Positions 35,781-44,371 of a DNA stretch of 61,414 bases are shown one piece after another. This stretch comes from an uncultured Sutterella sp. GTDB taxonomy: Bacteria > Pseudomonadota > Gammaproteobacteria > Burkholderiales > Burkholderiaceae_F. The stretch spans positions 1 through 61,414 of the forward strand of contig CAJMEC010000006.1 in assembly GCA_905212345.1 (NCBI GenBank), read 5' to 3'. Each line of letters opens with the position of its first letter. Position 1 is the stretch's first letter. The notes beneath the pieces were generated by a model. That model was not told where the DNA came from, ran no database searches, and worked only from the letters and a program-made list of their open reading frames with translations. Both the position numbers and the translations under genes were made by a program.

Positions 35781-36087
35781 AAGAATTCTCCTTTCAAAAT
35801 GGATTCTTCGGCAAATATCTGCCGTGTTTCAGTAAGTTTATTCTTTTTCTCGACTTCTCTTTGTGGGCAAAATCAAGGGATGAGAAAAAATTGTCTTTTT
35901 ATTGAGAAAAAATATCTCTTTTTTCGTTGCCATACTGTTTTTTTCAGGCATACTTTTCGCATTGATTACCAAACATCTTGCGCCACTTCAGAAACACGTA
36001 TCGGTGTTGGCGATGCATCGGCTGAATAACTTTATTTCAGTCGAACGGAAGGTTTTGTTTTTGCTTTTTTCTTTTTGGAGTTTTGTT
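35781..36087 (+). other. long leader/intergenic region upstream of fhs
   Basis: This 307-nt gap separates the divergent amidohydrolase and fhs genes. A candidate fhs promoter is TTGCCA (35927-35932), 17 nt, ATACTT (35950-35955). An open frame continues upstream of the fhs ATG, but its sequence does not resemble the enzyme and it has no good start site. I looked for a tetrahydrofolate riboswitch and could not convince myself of the conserved pseudoknot. Confidence 0.35.
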
Positions 36088-37734
36088 ATGAAGTCTGATA
36101 TCGAAATCGCCCAAGAGGCGAAATTGATCCGTATTGACGAATTGGCGCACAGTGCCGGTTTAAGTGACGACGAGTTTGAACCCTATGGCCGCGACAAAGC
36201 CAAAGTGTCCTTTCACAAAGACCGCAAGCCTCACGGCAAATTAATTCTCGTGACCGCGACTTCCGGCATGCCTGCCGGCTCCGGCAAAACCACCACATCG
36301 ATCGCCCTCACTCAAGGTCTCAAACGCCTGGGCGAAAAAGCCGTGGTGGCTCTGCGTGAACCGTCCCTTGGACCTTGCTTTGGCATGAAGGGAGGCGCCG
36401 CAGGCGGCGGTTACTCTCAAGTGCTTCCGATGGAGTCAATCAACCTGCACTTTACCGGTGACTTCCACGCGATCACGGCCGCCAACAACCTGCTTGCTGC
36501 CATGATTGACAACGCCCGCCATCAAGGTCAAGTCGATCTTAAGACCGTAATTTGGCGTCGCGTATTGGATGTCAATGACCGTATGCTGCGTAACATTGTC
36601 ACAGGCTTAGGCGGTCCGGCTAACGGCATTCCGACCGAGACCGGTTTTGATATCACAGTTGCCAGTGAGTTAATGGCAGTGCTGTGTCTGGCCAACGATC
36701 TTGATGATCTGCGTGCCCGAATTGACCGTTTGGTTGTCGGTATTAAGCGCGACGGTTCGGCCTACACCTGCAAAGACTTGGGTGCAACCGGCGCTTTGAT
36801 GGCTCTGCTTTTGGAAGCCATGAAGCCTAATCTTGTGCAGACGCTTGAAGGCAATCTCGCCTTTGTTCACGGCGGCCCCTTTGCCAATATCGCCCATGGA
36901 TGCAACTCTGTCGTAGCCACCAAGGCAGCGATGACGCTGGGCGACTGGGCTGTCACGGAAGCCGGTTTCGGCAGTGACTTGGGCGCTGAAAAATTCATGA
37001 ACATCAAATGCCGCGCCGCCGGTCTCACGCCTTCGGCAATCGTGCTTGTCACTTCCACCAAAGCACTGAAGTGGCACGGAATGGTCCCGCTTCCCGAAAT
37101 TGGCAAACCCAATGTTGAAGCCTTAAAGAAAGGCTTGTGCAATTTGGATGCCCACATCGACAATCTCAAACACTTCGGTCCTGAAATTGTCGTCAGTCTC
37201 AATCACTTCGCAACGGATACGGATGAAGAAATTGAAGTCATTCGCGCCCGCTGCGCAGAAAAAGGCGTTCGTTTTGCTGTCTGCGATGGCTTCATCAAGG
37301 GCGGAGAAGGCGCTATTGAGTTGGCCAAAGCTGTCATGGATGCTGCAAACGGTGAAACCAAGCCCTTGCACTTTACGTACGAAGCCGATGATGACGTCGT
37401 CACAAAACTGCAAAAGCTTGCTGTTAATGTTTACGGAGCAAAAGATATTGAGTTGTCCGCTGCCGCCAAGAAAGATCTCAAGCAAATCCAGGAACTGGGC
37501 TTTGACCGCTTGCCGGTTTGCGTGGCCAAGACTCCCTATTCGCTGTCTCATGAACCGACTTGGCTGGGCGCTCCCAAGGGCTTTACTTTGCCAGTGCAAC
37601 GCCTGATTTTAAATGCTGGCGCCGGCTTTGTCGTCGCCACAACGGGAGCCATCATGCGTATGCCCGGTTTACCCAAGCAACCCGCCGCTTTGCATATTGA
37701 CGTGGTTAACGGCAAGATCGTCGGCCTCTCTTAA
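36088..37734 (+). CDS. fhs: formate-tetrahydrofolate ligase
   Basis: A 548-residue enzyme, close to the usual 555-560. It activates formate to 10-formyl-THF using ATP, feeding one-carbon metabolism. The start at 36088 has GGAG 7 nt upstream and begins MKSDIEIAQEAKL, the normal FTHFS N-terminus. It has the ATP loop MPAGSGKTTTS, where most family members have PAGEGKTTT, then ALREPSLGPCFGMKGGAAGGGYSQV, NLHFTGDFHAI, AFVHGGPFANIAHGCNS and AGFGSDLGAEKF. The Glu-to-Ser change in the P-loop is unusual but the rest is conventional. It is a single-gene transcript with its own terminator. Confidence 0.95.
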   Translation: MKSDIEIAQEAKLIRIDELAHSAGLSDDEFEPYGRDKAKVSFHKDRKPHGKLILVTATSGMPAGSGKTTTSIALTQGLKRLGEKAVVALREPSLGPCFGMKGGAAGGGYSQVLPMESINLHFTGDFHAITAANNLLAAMIDNARHQGQVDLKTVIWRRVLDVNDRMLRNIVTGLGGPANGIPTETGFDITVASELMAVLCLANDLDDLRARIDRLVVGIKRDGSAYTCKDLGATGALMALLLEAMKPNLVQTLEGNLAFVHGGPFANIAHGCNSVVATKAAMTLGDWAVTEAGFGSDLGAEKFMNIKCRAAGLTPSAIVLVTSTKALKWHGMVPLPEIGKPNVEALKKGLCNLDAHIDNLKHFGPEIVVSLNHFATDTDEEIEVIRARCAEKGVRFAVCDGFIKGGEGAIELAKAVMDAANGETKPLHFTYEADDDVVTKLQKLAVNVYGAKDIELSAAAKKDLKQIQELGFDRLPVCVAKTPYSLSHEPTWLGAPKGFTLPVQRLILNAGAGFVVATTGAIMRMPGLPKQPAALHIDVVNGKIVGLS

Positions 37735-37759
37735 GCCATTCTTTCATCCTTGATTTTCG

Positions 37760-37786
37760 CAAAGCGCCTTCGGGCGCTTTGCTTTT
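37760..37786 (+). terminator. intrinsic terminator of fhs
   Basis: A 9-bp GC-rich stem CAAAGCGCC-TTCG-GGCGCTTTG with the very stable TTCG loop, followed by CTTTTT. Confidence 0.92.
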
Positions 37787-37824
37787 TGCTAGACTTTCAA
37801 TCAACGTTTTTTTTTGATTGAAAA

Positions 37825-39339
37825 ATGCTCAAACCTTTAGCGTCCGCCACTCCAGCAGTAACGGGTGGTGCGCTGACGTATCCTTATCACTATTGTGCTC
37901 ATCCTTTAGTCAAGGAAGCTGCCCGTGCCGTCCGTCAACACCTCGATGAGAGTGCCCACGGTCAGGCGGGCCGTCTTGTGGCAATTTTAGTCTGCCGTCT
38001 TCCTGATCAATCGTTGGGATTTTTAACCGCCTGTGATCAGTTTGATTGTGCAGATCCTTACTTTGAGAAAACGTTCTGGCAGCAATTGCCGCCTGAATCC
38101 ATCAAACCACTCAATACGGACCGTATCGACAAGGCTTTTGAAGACAAAGTTCGCGCGCAGGAAAAGTACATTTCCTTTAAAGAGGCGGCTCAGGCACGCC
38201 GTGAACACCGTCAACAGCAACGAGCCAGCGGCGTCTTTAACCACGAAGCGCTGATTGCGTCCAGTCAATTTGATTCCGGAGAACTTGAGCGTTTAAAACT
38301 TAAATATATTTTGGCCTTGCAAGCTGAAGAAGCCGCGCGGTCTGATTTCCAACACCGCACTCATGTGGCGGTTGAAAATGAGTGGAAGCGTCGGTTAAGC
38401 AGCGTTCACGTACAAAATAAACCCGGGTATAAGACCACACTTCTGGAGCTTTTATCAACATACCTGAACCGTGAAGATCTGCTTCGAGCCATTTTGAGAA
38501 CAGCCCTGCCGGCTCTTTTAAACGAAGCCTTCGCGCTCGGCGCAAGCCCCGTCGCCATGGGACAATTCTGGTGGGGGCCGGTCGCCGCCTATGATGCTCG
38601 CGCTGAGGGTACCTTTTTTGCCTTTGCCAAAGAACGTCACGAAAAACTGCTCAATTACTTCCTGCAAGAACTTCGCTTGGAAGAAAATACACTGGCTGTT
38701 GATCAGTTTAAAAATTGGACGCCGGACATTGTCTACGAAGACACTGACCTCGTAGCCTTTAATAAACCGTCCGGCATGCTTTCTGTCCCCGGCAAACTCC
38801 CCGTGACGGATTTGTATTCTATTGCTCTATCACGCTACCCCGATGCCACAGGTCCGATGCTTTTACACAGACTTGATATGTCTACCTCCGGCATCGTGGT
38901 TTTTGCCAAAAATAAGCAGACTCATCAAGCGCTTCAAAACGCTTTTGCCAGGGGCTCTGTGCGAAAGCGCTACATTGCCCTTTTGGAAAAAATGCCCCCA
39001 AACACAAGCGGAGAGATCAAATTGCCGTTATGTCTCAATCCTTATGAGCGTCCTCGGCAAATGGTTGAGCGCACCTACGGCAAACCCGCTCTAACTGTTT
39101 ACAAAGTCCTGGGCCAAATGCCAAACGGAGCAACGCGAGTTGCTTTCTACCCTCAAACCGGCCGCACTCATCAACTCAGACTGCATGCCGCGCACGCTGA
39201 GGGACTCAATAGCCCCATCATCGGCGATGAGCTTTACGGACACCCGGCCGACAGGCTCTATCTGCACGCAGAGGCCATTCGTTTTATTCATCCTTCAACC
39301 GGTCAACTTTTAACGATTGAGGCGCCTAGCCCCTTCTAG
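37825..39339 (+). CDS. RluA-family pseudouridine synthase with long N-terminal domain
   Basis: A 504-residue protein. Its C-terminal 210 residues are a complete RluA-type catalytic domain: IVYEDTDLVAFNKPSGMLSV, the catalytic Asp in LLHRLDMSTSGIVVFAK, YPQTGRTHQLRLHAAH and IIGDELYG. The N-terminal 290 residues are an extra domain rich in charged helices (KYISFKEAAQARREHRQQQ; LKYILALQAEEAARSDFQHR), seen in a subset of RluA homologues. E. coli RluA is 219 aa, so the extension roughly doubles the size. The target rRNA or tRNA position is not predictable. It is followed 7 nt later by a carrier gene and so forms a two-gene unit. Confidence 0.85.
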   Translation: MLKPLASATPAVTGGALTYPYHYCAHPLVKEAARAVRQHLDESAHGQAGRLVAILVCRLPDQSLGFLTACDQFDCADPYFEKTFWQQLPPESIKPLNTDRIDKAFEDKVRAQEKYISFKEAAQARREHRQQQRASGVFNHEALIASSQFDSGELERLKLKYILALQAEEAARSDFQHRTHVAVENEWKRRLSSVHVQNKPGYKTTLLELLSTYLNREDLLRAILRTALPALLNEAFALGASPVAMGQFWWGPVAAYDARAEGTFFAFAKERHEKLLNYFLQELRLEENTLAVDQFKNWTPDIVYEDTDLVAFNKPSGMLSVPGKLPVTDLYSIALSRYPDATGPMLLHRLDMSTSGIVVFAKNKQTHQALQNAFARGSVRKRYIALLEKMPPNTSGEIKLPLCLNPYERPRQMVERTYGKPALTVYKVLGQMPNGATRVAFYPQTGRTHQLRLHAAHAEGLNSPIIGDELYGHPADRLYLHAEAIRFIHPSTGQLLTIEAPSPF

Positions 39340-39346
39340 GTTCATC

Positions 39347-40294
39347 ATGTTTGAACTTTTTTTCTATCACCTTCAACTATGCCTGCCCCTGTTTCTTTTG
39401 GTGATTTTGGGCTGGGGGCTTATCGTTGGCAAACTCTTTGATCAAAGCGTCACTCGTGTGCTTTCGGGCTTTACATTTCGTTTTTTAATGCCTGCTCTTT
39501 TATTTTCATTGATGAGCAAGCTCTCGGAGATGCCGCCCGTGGATTGGCGCGTTCTGATCGCTTTCTTTGGCTCCTGCGTCATTATTTATTGCTTGGGGCG
39601 CACCGCCGGCCGCTTCTTCGGATTAGATAACACCGGTAAAACCATTTTCGGCATGGCAGCAATCTTCGGCAACAACGTGCAATTAGGCGTTCCGATTCTC
39701 CAGGTCAGCCTTGGCGATGAGGCCATGCCGACCATCAGCTTACTTATTATTTTCAGTGTTCTTCTTTTATGGACCACGGCCATCGCCAGTGTTGAGTTGG
39801 GGAAAGCCGAAGGAAAATTGGACTGGAAAAGAATCGGCCGTCCAATGTTAAAAGTATTTAAAAATCCGGTGGTTCTAGCCATTATTTTGGGCAGTGCCTG
39901 GGGATTGACGGGTTGGAAGCTGCCGGATTTTGTTGAACGTACCCTGGGGTATGTGTCGTCTGCAACGACCCCGATTGCTCTCATTGTGGTCGGCATGGGA
40001 TTGGCTCAACACCGATTTACTTCGGCCCTACCTCGTGGTTTAACCATCTCAACACTGAAAATTGTAATCCACCCTATCATTGTGTTTTGCCTAGCCAAAT
40101 TAATTGGACTCGATGAGATTACAACCAACGCCTGTGTGTTGACAGCCTCCTTGCCGGTTGCCATTAATGTTTACCTGATGGCAAGCGAATTCAGAAGTGA
40201 AGAGGGCTCTGCAAGTAATGCTATTTTTGTCTCTACCATGCTTTCTGCCCTTTTAATTCCGCTTACTCTTACGCTTTTAGGGGTGAGTCTTTAA
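39347..40294 (+). CDS. AEC-family permease (auxin efflux carrier/malonate-type)
   Basis: A 315-residue inner-membrane carrier with about ten helices. The start at 39347 (MFELFFYHLQL) has CTAGG 6 nt upstream; an earlier in-frame ATG lies inside the preceding gene. Family features are FRFLMPALLFSLMSKL, the helix-breaking GNNVQLGVPILQ region, and VLTASLPVAINVYLMASEF with GSASNAIFVSTMLSALLIPLTL. AEC members in bacteria carry small carboxylic acids such as malate or malonate. Substrate is unknown. Confidence 0.85.
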   Translation: MFELFFYHLQLCLPLFLLVILGWGLIVGKLFDQSVTRVLSGFTFRFLMPALLFSLMSKLSEMPPVDWRVLIAFFGSCVIIYCLGRTAGRFFGLDNTGKTIFGMAAIFGNNVQLGVPILQVSLGDEAMPTISLLIIFSVLLLWTTAIASVELGKAEGKLDWKRIGRPMLKVFKNPVVLAIILGSAWGLTGWKLPDFVERTLGYVSSATTPIALIVVGMGLAQHRFTSALPRGLTISTLKIVIHPIIVFCLAKLIGLDEITTNACVLTASLPVAINVYLMASEFRSEEGSASNAIFVSTMLSALLIPLTLTLLGVSL

Positions 40295-40300
40295 AAATAA

Positions 40301-40338
40301 AAAACGGAGGACTTCACAAGTCTGAAGCCTCCGTTTTT
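40301..40338. terminator. bidirectional intrinsic terminator
   Basis: AAAACGGAGGacTTCA-loop-TGAAgCCTCCGTTTTT with A and T runs on both sides. It lies between the convergent AEC permease and msbA genes and ends the long minus-strand operon. Confidence 0.9.
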
Positions 40339-40354
40339 AATTGGACCTTTCAAA

Positions 40355-42142
40355 CTAGGCCATTTCGTGCGGATGCACCGGTCTGTCGGAGAATTGGATC
40401 TTGTAGAGGTTGGCGTACACGCCGTTTTTCTCGAGCAATTCCTTATGAGTGCCAATTTCAACAATCCGACCGTGCTTCATCACAACGATGCGATCAGCTC
40501 CCTCAATGGTTGAGAGGCGGTGAGCCACAACAAAGCTTGTGCGCCCCACCATCAATTCATCAAGCGAAGCTTGAATGTATTTTTCGCTTTCGGTATCAAG
40601 CGCGCTCGTTGCTTCATCCAAAAGTAGAATCGGAGCATTCTTTAATAGCGCACGAGCAATGGAAATGCGTTGACGCTGACCGCCCGAGAGTTTCGCACCG
40701 CCTTCGCCCACTCGCGTATTAAAGCCTTCCGGTAGCGATTCAATAAAGGGCAAGAGATACGCCGCTTCGGCGGCTTTACGAATATCTTCGTCCGTCACCT
40801 TATCGCGGACACCATAGGCAATATTAGCCGCAATCGTATCATCAAAAAGCACGACGTCTTGGCTCACAAGCGATATTTGAGCGCGCAGACTCTTTAGCGT
40901 TAAATCTTTTTGGCTGATACCGTCAAAGAGGATATCGCCTGAGGTCATCGTCCAGAAGCGCGGAATCAAGTTAATGAGCGTTGTCTTACCCGAACCGGAA
41001 GAACCGACCAAAGCGATCATTTCACCGGGCTTCACATCCAACGTAAAATCTTCCACCGCCGGGGTGTTTGAGCCTTCGTAAGTATGCGTAACGTGACGGA
41101 AACTGACCGCCCCGGTTGCACGTTCTATCGTACGAAAACCTTTATCTTCTTCAGAGGGTTCATCGACCATCTTAAAGACACTTTCAGCAGCCGCCGACAT
41201 ACGCGCAACGGAACCATTAAGACTGGAGAGGTGGCGGATTGCCGGCATCATCAAAAGCATGGCCGACAAGTATGTCGTGAATTCACCCATGGAGAGCTGA
41301 CCATTTTGGGCTTGCGTCAAAGCGAAAACCACCACCACCGACACACCGATCATGGTGACAAGCTGTGTAAGCGGTGTTCCCAAAGACTTCACTGCCTGCA
41401 TACGAACGGCATAAGATCTCAGGCGTTCGTTAATGGCGGCAAAACGCTTTTTCTCGTAGACGTAACCGTCGTAAATCTTGACCACGCGTTGACCTTCATA
41501 GGCTTCTTGAATAGCCACGCTCATTTCACCTAAAGTGTTTTGAGAGCCAAGCGTCAAACGCTTCACCGTCTTACTCACCCACTTGAGCACCAAAGCCAAA
41601 AGCGGCGCCACAACGAGCGTCACCACAGTCAAAAGCCAATTGTGGTAGATCAAAATGCAAGCCAAAGAAACAATTTGAAGCGAGTCCCGCACCAATGTTG
41701 TCAAAATTTCAGCCGCCATCCCTAAAGCGCTTGAGGCTTCATTGACGAATTTAGAGACGACCTTGCCAGACATGTAGTGTTGGTATGTTTGAGAAGACCA
41801 CTGAATGAGTCGACCGAACATGAGACGGCGAATACGCACGAGAACCTGTTGGCTCACCCGCTGCAGCAGATAGTTGGATAAAAACTGTGTGCCGCCGTGC
41901 AGAATCGAAATACCGATCAAGCCGACCGGTGTCCACCAAACAATGGAGGGATTGTGTTCATAAAAACCTAAATCGGTTAACTTACCCAATAAAAGCGCGA
42001 TCAAGGAAGAACTAGCTGCACCCAAAATCATGCAAGCGACAGCTAAAGCGATTTCCTTTTTGTACGCAGGCAAGTAGCCCAGAAGGCGTCTGACGTACGG
42101 ATCGTTGAAAATGGGCAACCGGTCAAGAATTTTTTTATTCAT
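40355..42142 (-). CDS. msbA: lipid A export ATP-binding/permease protein MsbA
   Basis: A 595-residue fused ABC exporter (E. coli MsbA is 582). Six membrane helices span residues about 20-310. The ATPase domain has Walker A ALVGSSGSGKTTLINLI, Q-loop SLVSQDVVLFDD, signature KLSGGQRQRISIARALL and Walker B ILLLDEATSALD. It flips lipid A-core across the inner membrane. The start at 42142 is the ATG 3 codons after an upstream TTG. It follows rluB by 31 nt with no visible terminator. A multidrug ABC homologue cannot be excluded, but length and sequence fit MsbA. Confidence 0.88.
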   Translation of the reverse strand: MNKKILDRLPIFNDPYVRRLLGYLPAYKKEIALAVACMILGAASSSLIALLLGKLTDLGFYEHNPSIVWWTPVGLIGISILHGGTQFLSNYLLQRVSQQVLVRIRRLMFGRLIQWSSQTYQHYMSGKVVSKFVNEASSALGMAAEILTTLVRDSLQIVSLACILIYHNWLLTVVTLVVAPLLALVLKWVSKTVKRLTLGSQNTLGEMSVAIQEAYEGQRVVKIYDGYVYEKKRFAAINERLRSYAVRMQAVKSLGTPLTQLVTMIGVSVVVVFALTQAQNGQLSMGEFTTYLSAMLLMMPAIRHLSSLNGSVARMSAAAESVFKMVDEPSEEDKGFRTIERATGAVSFRHVTHTYEGSNTPAVEDFTLDVKPGEMIALVGSSGSGKTTLINLIPRFWTMTSGDILFDGISQKDLTLKSLRAQISLVSQDVVLFDDTIAANIAYGVRDKVTDEDIRKAAEAAYLLPFIESLPEGFNTRVGEGGAKLSGGQRQRISIARALLKNAPILLLDEATSALDTESEKYIQASLDELMVGRTSFVVAHRLSTIEGADRIVVMKHGRIVEIGTHKELLEKNGVYANLYKIQFSDRPVHPHEMA

Positions 42143-42173
42143 TGGCTTCAATCAAAAATATGTCGTCGTCATT

Positions 42174-43310
42174 TTAACGACTTGAGCGCTTAACCGCCCT
42201 ATTCGTTTTGTTAACGTTTATGACACGCTTAGCATGACGCTTTTTGGACTCTGCCACTCCTTCATAGCCTTTGTCATAGACGTCTTTTTTAGCGGCAAAC
42301 TTACGCCCGCCCTTGTTTGCTCCAACACCGGCTTGAGCTTTTGAACGGGTACGAGTCTTTCCGGGTTCATCCTTGGCGCTTGCCGGAACAACACCCGCTC
42401 TAGCGCTGCCCGCCTTTAAGTCTTCAATCCAACCTTTGACCCATTCATCGCTCAAGCGCATCTTTGCCCCGCGTGGCAGATCCTTGGGCAACAACACGGC
42501 ACCGAAACGAACACGAATCAAACGCGATACCGTCAATCCCACCGCATCAAAAATACGGCGCACTTCACGATTGCGTCCTTCAGCGAGCGTCACCCGATAC
42601 CAATGATTGGAAGAAACGCCGCCAATGTCCTCGATACGTGAAAAAGACGCCGGACCATCGTCAAGCTTAATGCCTTTTAAAAGCTTATCTTTATTTTCTT
42701 CGCTCAATTCACCCTGTACACGCACCGCGTATTCGCGCTCAATTCGATAACGCGGGTGCATGAGCATATTGGCTAAGGCGCCGCTCGTGGTAAACAGCAA
42801 AACCCCCTCGGTGTTAAAGTCAAGACGGCCGACCGCAATCCAACGTTCACCATTAAGTTTCGGTAAACGGTCAAAAACACTGGGTCTGCCTTGAGGATCA
42901 TCGGCTGAAACAATCTCACCGGCGGGCTTATGGTAGAGCAACACTTTCGGCACATCGTTTACGACAGCAGCCCGTTTAACCAAACGTCCTCTCACCCGAA
43001 CCATGTCATTGGGACGAACACGGTCGCCCACCTTGGCCACATCACCGTTAACCGTCACTGAACCAGTCGCAATGAGCGCTTCCATTTCGCGGCGCGAACC
43101 CAAACCGGCATCGGCCAAAACTTTCTGAAGTTTTTCTCCGACCGCATTGACTTCTTGGGAGACTGTCGGCACAACTTTCTCTTCAGGCGCAACTTTTGGT
43201 GTCACAACTCGCGTTCTTTTGGGCTGAGGAGCTCGAAAAGGCGTGCGTTTAGCCGGCGCTTTCTGAACCGCTCCTTTTTTATTCGGACGGATTTTTTTCT
43301 TCATCATCAT
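42174..43310 (-). CDS. rluB: 23S rRNA pseudouridine synthase RluB (RsuA family)
   Basis: About 378 residues. The start is one of three consecutive ATGs after GGAGATA. Order: a basic, low-complexity N-terminus, an S4 domain (KLQKVLADAGLGSRREMEALI), the catalytic RsuA-type domain with Asp in VGRLDFNTEGVLLF and GRNREVRRIFDAVG, then a Lys/Arg-rich tail of about 80 residues (AKKDVYDKGYEGVAESKKRHA). The tail resembles those of other betaproteobacterial RluB proteins. It overlaps scpB by about 32 nt. Confidence 0.9.
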   Translation of the reverse strand: MMMKKKIRPNKKGAVQKAPAKRTPFRAPQPKRTRVVTPKVAPEEKVVPTVSQEVNAVGEKLQKVLADAGLGSRREMEALIATGSVTVNGDVAKVGDRVRPNDMVRVRGRLVKRAAVVNDVPKVLLYHKPAGEIVSADDPQGRPSVFDRLPKLNGERWIAVGRLDFNTEGVLLFTTSGALANMLMHPRYRIEREYAVRVQGELSEENKDKLLKGIKLDDGPASFSRIEDIGGVSSNHWYRVTLAEGRNREVRRIFDAVGLTVSRLIRVRFGAVLLPKDLPRGAKMRLSDEWVKGWIEDLKAGSARAGVVPASAKDEPGKTRTRSKAQAGVGANKGGRKFAAKKDVYDKGYEGVAESKKRHAKRVINVNKTNRAVKRSSR

Positions 43311-43980
43311 TATCTCCAAAATCCAAAGGTTGGATCAGACTTTCTAATCTTGCGTGCTCATCATCAATGGTCTTTAACTCCTGCCGATTACTTAACCGGG
43401 AAACCGGCTGCCCCTGAGATTGTCCTTCAAATAATTCAAAGGCTTCGACCTGCGGCTCCTCATCGGGGCCGATACTGGGCAAATCCTGCAAAGAGTTAAA
43501 TCCCAAATCCACCAAAAATTGTCTCGTTGTCGCAAACAATTCCGGGTGACCGATTGTCTCCCGGCGACCGATTACTTCAATCCAATTGCGATCAAGCAGT
43601 GTCTTAATGGCATTAGGATTTACCGTCACGCCGCGAATCTTTTCTATATCTCCGCGCGTCACGGGCTGACGATAAGCAATTACCGCCAATGTTTCCATCA
43701 CGGTACGGCTGTATTTCGGCGCTTGTTCCGGATGGAGCTTTCGCAATATCTCGCGCATGGCCGACACTGACTGGAATCGCCAAAGACCTCCGGCCACTTC
43801 ACGCAATTCAAGCGCCCGTCCCTGCCAGTCATCCTGAAGCTCCGCGAGCATCTGCAAGACCTGCGCCTTCGTAAAACGCTTATCCAAGCACTCCCTAAGC
43901 GTCGAAACAGACAAAGGCACATCACTTGTTAAAAGCGCGCCTTCAAGAATCCACTTAGGATTTTCATTGAGCGTGCTCAT
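43279..43980 (-). CDS. scpB: segregation and condensation protein ScpB
   Basis: A 233-residue kleisin-partner protein of the SMC complex, with two winged-helix domains: LEGALLTSDVPLSVSTLREC and RTVMETLAVIAYRQPVTRGDIEKIRGV, ending WIEVIGRRETIGHPELFATT. The acidic C-terminal tail (DFGDNDDEEKNPSE) overlaps the start of rluB. scpA is not in the window. The scpB-rluB pairing is conserved in many proteobacteria. It overlaps ychJ by 17 nt. Confidence 0.92.
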   Translation of the reverse strand: MSTLNENPKWILEGALLTSDVPLSVSTLRECLDKRFTKAQVLQMLAELQDDWQGRALELREVAGGLWRFQSVSAMREILRKLHPEQAPKYSRTVMETLAVIAYRQPVTRGDIEKIRGVTVNPNAIKTLLDRNWIEVIGRRETIGHPELFATTRQFLVDLGFNSLQDLPSIGPDEEPQVEAFELFEGQSQGQPVSRLSNRQELKTIDDEHARLESLIQPLDFGDNDDEEKNPSE

Positions 43981-44362
43981 CGGTTAAATCTCCGTCCACA
44001 TAGAACCACAGACCGTTTTCACGGACAAAACGGCTTTTTTCAACCTGCTGAAAAGCCCGACCATTGATCTTCCCGCGAGCGATAAAAGAAACCGTTGCTT
44101 TATCGCCTTGTGGCTCATAGGAAAGAATTTTCAAACCAAGCCACTTAATCGGTTCGCTTAAATCCAAAACATTCGGTCTTGTGCTTTCATGCCAAGTCTT
44201 TAGCAGATAATCCACATCTTTTTTAACAAAAGCACTGTAGCGGCTTTTCATCAGACTTAAGGCATCAGGGGCGGGCTCTGTTTGATGAAAACGCCCGCAA
44301 CAGTCCTTGTAGTCAAGAAGACTACCGCAAGGACACAATGCGGGCGTTTTCTTTTTCTTCAT
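43964..44362 (-). CDS. ychJ: YchJ-family SEC-C motif protein
   Basis: A 132-residue protein with an N-terminal zinc-binding SEC-C motif CPCGSLLDYKDCCGRFH, then an NTF2-like domain with ALSLMKSRYSAFVKKDVDYL and a VEKSRFVRENGLWFYVDG segment. E. coli YchJ is 152 aa. Function is not established. It lies 9 nt after typA in the same transcript. Confidence 0.87.
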   Translation of the reverse strand: MKKKKTPALCPCGSLLDYKDCCGRFHQTEPAPDALSLMKSRYSAFVKKDVDYLLKTWHESTRPNVLDLSEPIKWLGLKILSYEPQGDKATVSFIARGKINGRAFQQVEKSRFVRENGLWFYVDGDLTDEHAQ

Positions 44363-44371
44363 GCCAAAGAA

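Noticed and set aside
35781..36087. Tetrahydrofolate riboswitch in the fhs leader
   Set aside because: No convincing conserved helices or pseudoknot could be drawn by eye. A covariance-model search would decide.
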